In this document: positions 40,030 to 48,234 of the stretch, piece after piece
Layout of the letters: every line of letters begins with the position of its first letter
How positions within the stretch are numbered: the stretch's first letter is position 1
Assembly (NCBI GenBank): GCA_030836185.1
Contig: JAURQH010000050.1
Span: 124,001 to 188,000, forward strand
Origin: Planctomycetota bacterium
GTDB taxonomy: Bacteria; Planctomycetota; Planctomycetia; Planctomycetales; Planctomycetaceae
DNA: 64,000 nt
Direction of reading: 5' to 3'
Translations under genes and position numbers: made by a program
Notes under the pieces: model-generated
The model's input: only the letters and a program-made list of their open reading frames with translations
The model's database searches: none
Told to the model about the DNA's origin: nothing

Positions 40030-41337
40030 TCATTCAGTCGAGACTGGAATCTCTACATCATTTCGAGGATTCGCACTCTGGGTGGCTATTAAGATGTGAG
40101 GGTTTTGCCTGTTAGGCAAAACCCTCAAAAGGTTTTTGAACAACCCTACACTCACTTTACGATCATACTTGGTTTCCGCCAGTTGGCGTCCACGCTCTCC
40201 CGAGTCTTGCAACGATTGACGATCAGCCGCCAAATCCCGCAAAACCTGTTCAATCTGATCTGACTCAAATCGTGGAAGATTGACCCCAACACGATTCTCA
40301 ACGATGATGCGAGCCAATTCAGAAGTTTCAGGAGCGATGGAAAGCACGGCTGTACCACTCGCGAGAATTCCATAAAGTTTGCTGGGCATGAGACACTCAA
40401 GAGCCTCTTTGCGAATCGGCAACAAGTGCAAATCGGCAGCCGACAAACTTTCGGCAAGCCGTTCTCGAGGCTGGTACGGCAGAAACGTCACATCATCCAG
40501 TCCTTCGGCCTGCTCTATCAGTGCCTCGCGAGATGCTCCTTCGCCGACAAAAACAAAATGCAAGTCATCCAGGTCTTCTAACTTCTTGGCCGCGTCAACC
40601 ACGATCGACAAATCCTGGGACAGTCCCAGATTTCCTAAATACATCACAAGAAACAGATTCTCGGACGCAAAATTGTTTTCTACTCGCCAAGGGTTTGCCT
40701 CTTTCACAGGAACAACTTTCGTTGTGTCGATCCAGTTGGGAATGATGTGAATCGGCACTGCATCGAGAGTTCCCCATCCAGAAATTGTTTGTTTCATATC
40801 TTCACTGAGGACAACAATGCAATCAGCACGACGATAGCACCAACGTAAAAGACGGCGCAACAGCCGAATGAAAATTCCATTTCTGGCTTTGCCGACAGCA
40901 ATGGCAATATCGGGATAAATATCTTGCAGATAAAAGACCAGCTTGCAGCGTTTTCGAAACCGAACCCAAATGGCCAAGAATGGCAGCAGAAATGGATCGG
41001 TTTCGCAGACAACAACATCGGGTTTCGGTAAACGTGAAACACGCCAGAACGCATACCACACAAACGAAAGGAAATTGAACAGTTTTCCGATCAAAGAGCG
41101 TTTGGGAAACTGACTGTTTCTGACTCGAGAGATATGAACTCCCTGATGTTGCTCGTCTCCCGACTGCACGAACTGATGTTGTCCAAGATTCTGATTCGGT
41201 TGACCACAAAGAACCGACACGTCGAAGTCTTCAGAGAGATCCTCACACAACTCCGTTAACAATTGACCGGTCGCTTCCGCGTCGGGCCAATAGGAGCGGT
41301 TCAAAAACAGGATACGCGAGGGCGTTTCCGAGGACAT
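40030..41337 (-). CDS. GT4 glycosyltransferase (WcaI-like)
   Basis: 435 residues from the ATG at 41337 (MSSETPSRILFLNRSYWPDA); the frame is open to 41457. WcaI-type N-terminus with SYWPDAEATGQLLTELCEDL and VSVLCGQPNQ, a middle YLQDIYPDIAIAVG, and a donor site VMYLGNLGLSQDLSIVVDAA, FVGEGASREAL, LHLLPIRKEALECLMPSKLYGI. The last 25 residues (from PNRQNP) are encoded across a perfect 13-base inverted repeat and look unlike a normal family ending, so the C-terminus may be an extension. It is 97 bases upstream of fcl. Confidence 0.88.
   Translation of the reverse strand: MSSETPSRILFLNRSYWPDAEATGQLLTELCEDLSEDFDVSVLCGQPNQNLGQHQFVQSGDEQHQGVHISRVRNSQFPKRSLIGKLFNFLSFVWYAFWRVSRLPKPDVVVCETDPFLLPFLAIWVRFRKRCKLVFYLQDIYPDIAIAVGKARNGIFIRLLRRLLRWCYRRADCIVVLSEDMKQTISGWGTLDAVPIHIIPNWIDTTKVVPVKEANPWRVENNFASENLFLVMYLGNLGLSQDLSIVVDAAKKLEDLDDLHFVFVGEGASREALIEQAEGLDDVTFLPYQPRERLAESLSAADLHLLPIRKEALECLMPSKLYGILASGTAVLSIAPETSELARIIVENRVGVNLPRFESDQIEQVLRDLAADRQSLQDSGERGRQLAETKYDRKVSVGLFKNLLRVLPNRQNPHILIATQSANPRNDVEIPVSTE
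40097..40127. repeat. Perfect 13-base hairpin inside the 3' end of a glycosyltransferase gene
   Basis: tgagggttttgcc at 40097-40109 and ggcaaaaccctca at 40115-40127 are exact reverse complements with a 5-base loop. It lies within the last 33 codons of the minus-strand GT4 gene. On the plus strand it is followed by aaaagg, on the minus strand by catctt, so a standard U-tract terminator is absent on both. Confidence 0.65.
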
Positions 41338-41395
41338 TTGCGAACGACCGTTGAAGGAATGATGATTCGAGTGGCTTGGGAAAATCCGAAGACCA

Positions 41396-42004
41396 TCACG
41401 ATGAGTGAGAAAGTTGGGCGACCACGGGAGATTCACCAACCTCGGGAACATCCACATGGTCCGCTTCAGCCTGAGGCATATGTTCGTCGATCAGCTCAAT
41501 CAATTGAAGCTCGAAAGGCTTGAGCCCGGTAATCAGTTCTCCCATCCATTCACAGGCGGATTCAGAGCGACATGCCCCCATGAGACTCACTTTTCCGATC
41601 GGAATCTCTCTGAGGTGGAGAGGGATATCACAACTCCAGCATTCCTGAATATCGGGAGGGCTCTTTCGCTCCCATTTCGCATGAAACTCTTCGTTAATCG
41701 TGTGCAGGTTGAGACTCAAACGTACTTGGCTCAGATCAAAACGCTCGGCAAATTGTGTGAGAGTCAACCATAGCTGTTCCCACTCTTTGGTCCCCTGCAA
41801 CCGCATGAATTCCTGATTTCCTTGATGTCTCTTCTCACGAGTGAAAGACATGACAAATTTTTTGATTTTGGAAATTAACAGGAGCGATTCGACGTGTCCA
41901 AAAACTCGGGTCACAATCAGCATTCCAAAGACAGCAACAACCGATCCGAAGGCCAGCATTTCGTTCTTCTGATAGACACTCACAAACGCACCAAGAACGG
42001 TCAA
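41396..42004 (-). CDS. Possible C-terminal remnant of a WecA/MraY-type priming glycosyl-phosphate transferase
   Basis: The frame is open from the TAG at 42041-42043; the listed start is a TTG with no good Shine-Dalgarno. Two membrane helices come first (RLFGSLCTLTVLGAFVSVY partly before the TTG, and MLAFGSVVAVFGMLIVTRVFG), followed by a soluble alpha/beta part (LTLTQFAERFDLSQVRLSLN, CWSCDIPLHLREIPIGKVSL). This order resembles the last two membrane helices and cytoplasmic tail of the large planctomycete WecA-like transferases, with the catalytic N-terminal 300-plus residues missing; only 30 bases separate the stop from the next gene. If that is right it is a gene remnant. If not, it is a small membrane protein of unknown role. 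Confidence 0.5.
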   Translation of the reverse strand: MTVLGAFVSVYQKNEMLAFGSVVAVFGMLIVTRVFGHVESLLLISKIKKFVMSFTREKRHQGNQEFMRLQGTKEWEQLWLTLTQFAERFDLSQVRLSLNLHTINEEFHAKWERKSPPDIQECWSCDIPLHLREIPIGKVSLMGACRSESACEWMGELITGLKPFELQLIELIDEHMPQAEADHVDVPEVGESPVVAQLSHSS

Positions 42005-42071
42005 CGTGCAAAGCGAACCAAATAACCTTAAACTATTTCTCTAGTTACTTTTATGAGTTCCAATCCCGACT

Positions 42072-43346
42072 TTATCGAGCGAAATGATCGATGATATTCT
42101 TAAGATTGCCATCCGATTCCAGCAGTAATGGATCTGGACCAGAAACAATCTCCAACTCTTCACGTCCCTCGAATTCGGGAAGGTAAGCTTCCGAAACCAG
42201 CAACTCAGACAGATGCAGCGTGTCCGAAATCTGAATCAGGCGTAGCTGTTCTGCACTTTTAAGCCCTACCGTACTACATGCTGCTTCCAGAACCTCGACA
42301 TCTGTGGCAAAAGAGATCGGCAGCATGGCGGCTTCAGGATGGCCCCCCGTGATACAATTCACGGCAGTCACTTGCTGATCGATTTGTTCGATTGTGCGTT
42401 TGTTGGTGAATTCGGCAATGCCGATGCCAGTCCCATTCCCATGAGTTTCTTCTGTAAGTCCCCGCACAAAAATTCGATTCACCCGAACGGAATCTCCCTC
42501 GCGCGCTTCATGATCGTTATATTTTCGACCAATGATGTTCGTGTCGAGTCCGGTGCCACTAATATTTTTCCCAATCCGGTCAACAATCAGCACATCAATC
42601 TCAGTAAACGGTAATCGAGGTAGCCACTCTTTCGATTGTCGGCACAACTCGCATTCCTGTTCGTAAAAGTCTGTAGGAGCGACCGCCCGAACCAAGCCAG
42701 TCTCATCGTAAGCATTTTCGACGATGGCCAGCCCCGCCACTACCGAGCATTTCTGGAGTACCTGTTCGGCAACCGCACGAATAATCTCGTCGAAGGAATA
42801 ATTGAAGATGGCTTGATGATAGATCTTCGCTCCGGCATGTTTCCCCAAGCCGATCAACATCATCTTGTGGAGACCTGATTCGATGTCTCCAATGAACCTT
42901 GTGTGCGCTTTAATCCGATTGCAGACCAGAACATGATCGGCCTCAAAAGCGTTTTTGTCGAAATGAACGGGGATCCCCTGCGGCGTCTCGGCCACAACAA
43001 CCGTTTCCATGCTCGAACGAATCTCGCAGCCGAGGAATTCTTCCGTTAATCCGTAACCTTCGACGATCTGCCGTTGTCCTTCTGCTGTTCCACCGCCGTG
43101 ACTTCCCATCGCGGGAATAATCATCGGGACCGCTCCCAGAGATTTCAGAAAATCGACCGTGGTCTTGATAATGGTGGTAATGTTCGCAATGCCGCGGCTG
43201 CCGACCGTGACGGCAACCGTTTGTCCCGGTTGAATCTGTTTCTCCAACTGGAGAGACTCGAGTTCAACGAGAACCGTCTCTTCGATGTTTTCGACAACAG
43301 AGCGATCAAAACGCTGTCGAACTTTTAACATTCGTGGAAATTCCAT
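42072..43346 (-). CDS. Lactate racemase-like (LarA N-terminal domain, DUF2088) protein
   Basis: 424 residues. The LarA-like features are VAVTVGSRGIANITTIIKTT, IPAMGSHGGGTAEGQRQIVE with the usual GSHGG, IPVHFDKNAFEADHVLVCNR and the catalytic-His region RIKAHTRFIGDIESGLHKMM. True LarA uses a pincer-nickel cofactor on a lysine; whether this homologue carries it cannot be decided from sequence. Planctomycete members often lie near sugar genes and are of unknown substrate. It is the first gene upstream of the polysaccharide locus but may not belong to it. Confidence 0.82.
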   Translation of the reverse strand: MEFPRMLKVRQRFDRSVVENIEETVLVELESLQLEKQIQPGQTVAVTVGSRGIANITTIIKTTVDFLKSLGAVPMIIPAMGSHGGGTAEGQRQIVEGYGLTEEFLGCEIRSSMETVVVAETPQGIPVHFDKNAFEADHVLVCNRIKAHTRFIGDIESGLHKMMLIGLGKHAGAKIYHQAIFNYSFDEIIRAVAEQVLQKCSVVAGLAIVENAYDETGLVRAVAPTDFYEQECELCRQSKEWLPRLPFTEIDVLIVDRIGKNISGTGLDTNIIGRKYNDHEAREGDSVRVNRIFVRGLTEETHGNGTGIGIAEFTNKRTIEQIDQQVTAVNCITGGHPEAAMLPISFATDVEVLEAACSTVGLKSAEQLRLIQISDTLHLSELLVSEAYLPEFEGREELEIVSGPDPLLLESDGNLKNIIDHFAR

Positions 43347-43441
43347 CGAAGAGCCTTTGACGATTTTTCGATACTGTTACAGTGATATGAGAAACATCGA
43401 CGTCTACTGAAGATTCAAAGAATCTGTGAGTGTAACACCCT

Positions 43442-43906
43442 ATGGCTGAATCCAAACCCGACGACCTGGTTTACCGCAGTAAATTGCAGGTTTCTTCAAC
43501 CATCAAAATCCCTCTCGCTGACCTCGACTTTCAGTTTGTCCGTAGCTCCGGTCCGGGTGGACAGCATGTCAACAAAACCAATTCGAAAGTTCAGCTTTTC
43601 TGGAACGTCGCCGAGTCTGAAATCATCGGTCGCAATCTAAAACTTCGCTTCATGGACAAGTACGCGAACCAGATTTCCACAGCCGGCGTACTACTGATTG
43701 AATCACAAACCCATCGTGACCAACACCTCAATAAACGTGTGGCGTTGCAGAAACTTCAAAAGATGATTCGTTCTGTGGCTCGCCCTCCAAAACCACGCAA
43801 GCCGACCAAGCCGACTAAGGCGTCAAAACGGAAACGTCTGGAAAACAAAGCCCAACAATCCGAAAAGAAAAAAAAACGACAACCTCCCAAAATGGAAGAC
43901 AATTGA
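43442..43906 (+). CDS. arfB: ArfB/YaeJ-type alternative ribosome rescue peptidyl-tRNA hydrolase
   Basis: 154 residues. The release-factor catalytic loop SSGPGGQHVNKTNSKV has GGQ at 39-41, and there is no codon-recognition domain, as in ArfB. The tail from residue 115 is Lys/Pro/Arg-rich (PRKPTKPTKASKRKR, KKKKRQ), matching the ArfB tail that enters the empty mRNA channel of a stalled ribosome. It frees nascent chains from non-stop complexes. It converges with the isomerase gene with 17 bases between stops. Confidence 0.9.
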   Translation: MAESKPDDLVYRSKLQVSSTIKIPLADLDFQFVRSSGPGGQHVNKTNSKVQLFWNVAESEIIGRNLKLRFMDKYANQISTAGVLLIESQTHRDQHLNKRVALQKLQKMIRSVARPPKPRKPTKPTKASKRKRLENKAQQSEKKKKRQPPKMEDN

Positions 43907-43923
43907 TTGCCGTTCGTTTTCGC

Positions 43924-44775
43924 TTATCCCAAAATCTTTGTTCGCAACTCTTCCAACAGACTCACGGCCTGGCCGACATCGGCTTTTTGTTTGACAGGGT
44001 CTTGAGGAATTTCTCGCTCAATTGTGAGCGGTCCTTTGTAACCAATTTCCTGCAATGTTCGCAGATAGGTTTCCATTCCGACATCGCCCTCACCGAGAGG
44101 AACTTCCGTTCCCCATGACTTGCCCCGTTCACCTTCGGGAGCCCATTTGCCATCCTTGCAATGAATGCTGCGGACGTACTTGCCAACTTTTTTGAGAGCT
44201 TCAATCGGATCGCCCGTTCCGTACAAAATCATATTGGCGGGATCAAAATTGATAAACAGATTGTCGCGGTCAACCTCGCTGATGAAGTCGAGCAGATGGT
44301 CGGCAGTTTCCTGCCCGGTTTCGAGATTCAATTGTTGATCGTTGTCGGCGATGTGATCGAGTAAATCACGAGTACACTCAATTAAGCCGGTGTAGCTTTC
44401 CGAACTTTTGTCTTCCGGGACAAAGCCGATATGCAGTGCCACGGTCGAGCAACCAAGAAGCCGTGCGAAGTCCGAAATCTCTTTCATCTCTTTGACTCGT
44501 TCGGCTCGTGTCTCTTCAGGAACCAATCCGACCGTCTTCACAGTCGTCGGGATGTCGGCGTAACTCTCGCCGTCAAATCCACCAAAAACAGCCGTCACCG
44601 TAATTCCGGCATCGGCACATTTGGCGAGAAAGGCTTTCGCGCTCTCGGGGTTGCGAGAATCGCCATGAGGCGCGTGAAGTTGCACACTGGGAATGTTGAG
44701 CTCTTGAGCAACGTCTAAATTCACACCTAAACCAGCGTCGATTGATGCGAATACTCCGATGGGCCATTCTTGCAT
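43924..44775 (-). CDS. Sugar phosphate isomerase/epimerase (xylose isomerase-like TIM barrel)
   Basis: 283 residues. TIM-barrel signs include IPSVQLHAPHGDSRN, ITVTAVFGGFDGESY, LGCSTVALHIGFVP, LNLETGQETADHLLDFIS (metal-ligand Glu), INFDPANMILYGTGDP (Asp) and SIHCKDGKWAP (His/Asp), plus a final GPLTIERE glutamate. These carboxylates and histidine would hold one divalent metal, as in IolE/IolI-like enzymes. It starts directly with the barrel and has no signal peptide. The substrate is unknown. Confidence 0.87.
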   Translation of the reverse strand: MQEWPIGVFASIDAGLGVNLDVAQELNIPSVQLHAPHGDSRNPESAKAFLAKCADAGITVTAVFGGFDGESYADIPTTVKTVGLVPEETRAERVKEMKEISDFARLLGCSTVALHIGFVPEDKSSESYTGLIECTRDLLDHIADNDQQLNLETGQETADHLLDFISEVDRDNLFINFDPANMILYGTGDPIEALKKVGKYVRSIHCKDGKWAPEGERGKSWGTEVPLGEGDVGMETYLRTLQEIGYKGPLTIEREIPQDPVKQKADVGQAVSLLEELRTKILG

Positions 44776-45019
44776 TGCGGATTCTTTCCGATTTTCTCAG
44801 TAGTCTGTTTTTCCGAGCCGTATGTCTCGTAATTGATCTCGTCAAATATTGCGAGCTGGTTTCAATATAACTGCGCAGAAGTGGTCGTTCCAGTTGTCTC
44901 TTCAGGAATCGTTCATCCTTCCTCTTCTTTTTCGTTCAGCGGCAGATTTAGGCTAGGGTTCGCTTTGGTACTCCAGTAAGATTTCATCTCATAGTCATTC
45001 TGCCGACAGCATTCACCTG

Positions 45020-46678
45020 ATGAATAATACTCTTAAAGAACAGCCCGCTTTACCAAATTCCACATCGAGTCGTGTCACACAACTCGGTCGGTGGTTGGGA
45101 ATCGTTCTCTTCCTGGCCGTCTGGTTTCTGCCGACGCCCTCGGGGCTTTCTCCGGCTGGGCAGAGATTGCTGGCGACAACAATGCTCATGGGAACCTACT
45201 GGCTCACATCGGCCATCCCGATTTATGTCACCAGTCTCATCCCGCTCTCGCTCTTCCCAATTTTGGGGATACTTTCAGCGAAAGAGGTGGCTTCTTCTTA
45301 TATCAGCCACACGGTCTTCCTCTATTTCGGTGGATTCGTGATCGCATTGGGGATCGAACGCTGGGGACTCCATCGACGCATCGCTCTGCGAATTCTCACT
45401 TCTGTGGGTAGTAGCCCGCAGCGTATTGTCTTGGGATTCATGTTGGCCACCGGATTCTTGTCGATGTGGATCAGCAACACCGCCACAACACTTTTGATGT
45501 TGCCCATTGCACTCTCTCTGACCACCTCTTTACGCGAAGTGAACGGTGATCGGGAACAAAGTCATTCCAAATTCGAGACCGCTTTACTTTTAAGCATTGC
45601 CTACTCTGCCAGCATTGGAGGAATGCTGACGCTTGTTGGGACTCCCACAAATGTGATGTTTGTGGAAATCTTCCAACGAAACTTTCCAGAGGCACCCGAA
45701 ATCTCTATGGGTGCCTGGATCACCGCGTTTCTCCCTTTAGGACTTATTTTCTTTTTGATCGTCTGGTGGAAACTTTGCTGGTCCATCAAACGAACCGCAC
45801 CTGTCGGAAAGCATTTCTTCCGAGAACGCTTGTCGGCATTGGGACCGGCTTCTCAGGGAGAAAAATGGATGCTGGCCATTTTCGGTATCACCGCAGCCCT
45901 CTGGATGTTCCGCAGCGATCTCGATTTTGGGCTCGGATTTGTCATCCCCGGTTGGAAACATCTCGCTACTCGTTGGTTGGTCACGGGACTTTCACTCGGC
46001 GATCCTGAAGATCCCGAGAGATTCAAAAAAGTCCTCGGTTTTCTCAATGATTCAACCGTCGCCATGACGATGTGCATTCTTATGTTTCTGATTCCCGTCA
46101 CGACCGGTTCGCGGGAATCAAAACACAAAGTCCCGCTGATGGACTGGGAAACTCTCGACAAAATGCCTTGGGGGATCCTGTTGTTGTTTGGTGGAGGCTT
46201 TGCCTTGGCCGATGCATTTACTTCTACCGGCCTTTCTGGCTGGATTGGAATGGCTGCCAGCGAATTGCTTGGTTCTCAACCAACGTGGGTCATCGTGGCC
46301 GGCGTCTGCTTGATTTTGACGTTCATGACAGAATTTACCACTAATGTTGCGACCGTCTCTGCACTGTTACCGGTCTTGGCGGCATTATCAATACGCCTGG
46401 GAATTGATCCTCGTTTGATTATGATTCCCGCCACTCTTTCGACGAGTTGTGCGTTTATGTTGCCAATCGCGACGCCACCCAACGCCATTGTGTTTGGTTC
46501 AGGGCGCATACGAACTCAAGACATGGCCAAACATGGCGTGATCCTGAACTTGATTGGCGTTGTCTTAATTACCGTCATTACATTCACATGGGCATTGCCA
46601 CGTTTGGGCCTCGATGCAAATGCATCAAATCCTGAGTGGGCAGTGCCGTTGATCGAGACACAGGAATCAGATCAGTGA
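45020..46678 (+). CDS. DASS family (SLC13/NaDC-like) anion:sodium symporter
   Basis: 552 residues with roughly 11-12 membrane helices. The substrate/Na motif SNT is at 152-154 (SMWISNTATTLLMLPIALS), the second half has TEFTTNVATVSALLPVLAAL and STSCAFMLPIATPPNAIVFGSG, which is the inverted-repeat Na site pair of the family. GTPTNVMFVEIFQ is another family mark. It should import di- or tricarboxylates (succinate, malate, citrate) or sulfate with sodium. No operon partner is evident. Confidence 0.92.
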   Translation: MNNTLKEQPALPNSTSSRVTQLGRWLGIVLFLAVWFLPTPSGLSPAGQRLLATTMLMGTYWLTSAIPIYVTSLIPLSLFPILGILSAKEVASSYISHTVFLYFGGFVIALGIERWGLHRRIALRILTSVGSSPQRIVLGFMLATGFLSMWISNTATTLLMLPIALSLTTSLREVNGDREQSHSKFETALLLSIAYSASIGGMLTLVGTPTNVMFVEIFQRNFPEAPEISMGAWITAFLPLGLIFFLIVWWKLCWSIKRTAPVGKHFFRERLSALGPASQGEKWMLAIFGITAALWMFRSDLDFGLGFVIPGWKHLATRWLVTGLSLGDPEDPERFKKVLGFLNDSTVAMTMCILMFLIPVTTGSRESKHKVPLMDWETLDKMPWGILLLFGGGFALADAFTSTGLSGWIGMAASELLGSQPTWVIVAGVCLILTFMTEFTTNVATVSALLPVLAALSIRLGIDPRLIMIPATLSTSCAFMLPIATPPNAIVFGSGRIRTQDMAKHGVILNLIGVVLITVITFTWALPRLGLDANASNPEWAVPLIETQESDQ

Positions 46679-46793
46679 ACTTGTCAGCGAGGAAGAAGGT
46701 CGCGGTCGCAAGAAATCGTAACTCTCGCTTGGGTCGGAGTGAGGAGGAAACGGAGCCTGAAATCTCGTTGCGGCCCCAAAAGTCGCGCTGTGA

Positions 46794-47360
46794 CTAAAGT
46801 GGCTCGGCTTCGGCGACCAGACGCCTCCACAGTTCCTCGATCTTTAGTTCTTCGACCCAATGGTTCAGATATTGATGATCCATCACGCCATACTGGACTT
46901 CAAACACTCGCAAGGCATCTTGAAATTGCTTCTCACTGCCGCCAGAGAAGATTGACCAACGAAGTTTCATGAGAATCGTGTCTTCAGGTGTACTAACACT
47001 AAGAGCGACTCCTTCAATCTCATCACGAATGCGTCTCTGAAAACGAGTTTGATCAAATTTGTCGTCAGTGACAATCCAGAAGTCGATCTTATCGCCGGTG
47101 GATAGTTCCAAGAGATTAAACATACGTTTGGCTTGAATTGCCTGACGAATGCTCGATTCAGTCAAGTAATACTCAGGCGCGGAGAAGACTGACAATAGCT
47201 CAGAGATATGGGACTCCTTAAGCTCAACAAGCATGTCGATATCATGTGTCGACCGTGGTTCACCATATAAACTTGACGCAAGAGAACCAGTAACCATGTA
47301 AGGAATCTGAATTTGATCGAGAATTTCAATGGCATGTCTCAGTAGTTCTGATTGTGACAT
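46794..47360 (-). CDS. Nucleotidyltransferase (AbiEii/DUF6036-like)
   Basis: 188 residues. The polymerase-beta-type motif is GSLASSLYGEPRSTHDIDML, i.e. GS followed by DxD (D37, D39), and a later aspartate in GDKIDFWIV completes a catalytic carboxylate triad. PEDTILMKLRWSI is typical of AbiEii-like proteins. It overlaps the small upstream gene by 22 bases and is surely co-transcribed with it. Members of this fold include toxins that modify tRNA and enzymes of drug resistance; the function here is not known. Confidence 0.85.
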   Translation of the reverse strand: MSQSELLRHAIEILDQIQIPYMVTGSLASSLYGEPRSTHDIDMLVELKESHISELLSVFSAPEYYLTESSIRQAIQAKRMFNLLELSTGDKIDFWIVTDDKFDQTRFQRRIRDEIEGVALSVSTPEDTILMKLRWSIFSGGSEKQFQDALRVFEVQYGVMDHQYLNHWVEELKIEELWRRLVAEAEPL

Positions 47361-47548
47361 GTTGCCAATCGCTCCAAAAAGAGTTGATGAAGATCCTCGT
47401 CGGAGAGTTCTGGAAAGCGTTTGCGGAGGGCCTGCTTCAGTAGTCGTTTGTTTCGTTCGCCGAGATCGAAGGCGATGCGAGCGCGTTGAGCCGAAGTCAT
47501 CGAACGCAATACTTCCAGATATTCACGATGATTGTCCCGTTTCTTCAT
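47339..47548 (-). CDS. Small protein paired with the nucleotidyltransferase
   Basis: 69 residues from the ATG at 47548 (MKKRDNHREYLEVL); the frame opens six codons earlier at 47566. It contains SAQRARIAFDLGERNKRLLK and FPELSDEDLHQLFLERLATC, wholly helical and charged. I recall short proteins with this wording directly before nucleotidyltransferase genes in several phyla. It may act as a partner, chaperone or antitoxin-like inhibitor. There is no DNA-binding domain visible. Confidence 0.72.
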   Translation of the reverse strand: MKKRDNHREYLEVLRSMTSAQRARIAFDLGERNKRLLKQALRKRFPELSDEDLHQLFLERLATCHNQNY

Positions 47549-47668
47549 GATTCTGAGTGTACCCATTTTACACAGTGACCACCAAGCGGAACCGATGATT
47601 TCTCTTCAGGAAGTGATGGCCGAAGGGATCCTGCGGTCTATAACAACATAGACTTTCAAGGAGCTGCA

Positions 47669-48199
47669 ATGACTGAATTCACCAAAGACGCCATCGAATT
47701 ACCGAAGATCCATCCGCAACCTGAAAAACCGGGAGATTACACGCTCTCTTGCGAATTGAGAGTCCCCTATTCTTGCGAGCAAGTGTTTGACTTCTTCGCC
47801 GATGCCCATGAATTGGAGCGGATCACGCCGCCTTGGCTCCACTTCAATGTTTTAACCCCGAAGCCGATTGAAATGTTTGCCGGCGCGCTCATCGACTACA
47901 AACTACGCCTTCATGGTATCCCAATCCGTTGGAAGACAGAAATCGCGGCTTGGGAGCCTCCGTATCGCTTCGTCGATCAGCAACTCAAGGGGACTTACAA
48001 GTATTGGCATCACGAGCACACCTTTGAAGAAATCGAAGGAGGAACGCTCGTCAAAGATTGCGTCAAGTACGGAGTTCCCGGTGGACGACTCATTCACAAG
48101 CTGTTTGTGGAAAAAGATCTGATCAAGATCTTTTCACATCGGCAGCACGCCATGTGGGACATCTTCGCGCAAGAAAAACAGCCGCTGGTGACAAATTAA
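47669..48199 (+). CDS. SRPBCC (START-like) ligand-binding protein, cyclase/dehydrase type
   Basis: 176 residues. The SRPBCC fold is indicated by LSCELRVPYSCEQVFDFFAD, ELERITPPWLHFNVLTP, IPIRWKTEIAAWEPPYRFVD and YKYWHHEHTFEEIEGGTLVKD, which are the usual strands lining the hydrophobic pocket. GAxxxYxxxxHGIPxxWxxxI is a common form in bacterial ones (YfcH/SRPBCC-associated). Cytoplasmic, ligand unknown. Its last codons form the left arm of the terminator of the next, opposing gene. Confidence 0.85.
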   Translation: MTEFTKDAIELPKIHPQPEKPGDYTLSCELRVPYSCEQVFDFFADAHELERITPPWLHFNVLTPKPIEMFAGALIDYKLRLHGIPIRWKTEIAAWEPPYRFVDQQLKGTYKYWHHEHTFEEIEGGTLVKDCVKYGVPGGRLIHKLFVEKDLIKIFSHRQHAMWDIFAQEKQPLVTN

Positions 48200-48213
48200 T
48201 CACGCAGCGGCTG
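48179..48213 (-). terminator. Intrinsic terminator for the minus-strand gene, overlapping the SRPBCC 3' end
   Basis: A 9-base perfect stem (cagccgctg 48179-48187, cagcggctg 48205-48213) with a 17-base loop is followed on the minus strand by TTTTTCTT. It lies 22 bases past the minus-strand stop at 48235, and the far arm is coding sequence of the convergent SRPBCC gene. Confidence 0.75.
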
Positions 48214-48234
48214 AGAGAGTTTTGTAGACATCGA

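Noticed and set aside
46794-47548. Classical AbiE or type II toxin-antitoxin system
   Set aside because: The small partner has no DNA-binding domain and there is no AbiEi-like gene, so only a looser likeness can be claimed.
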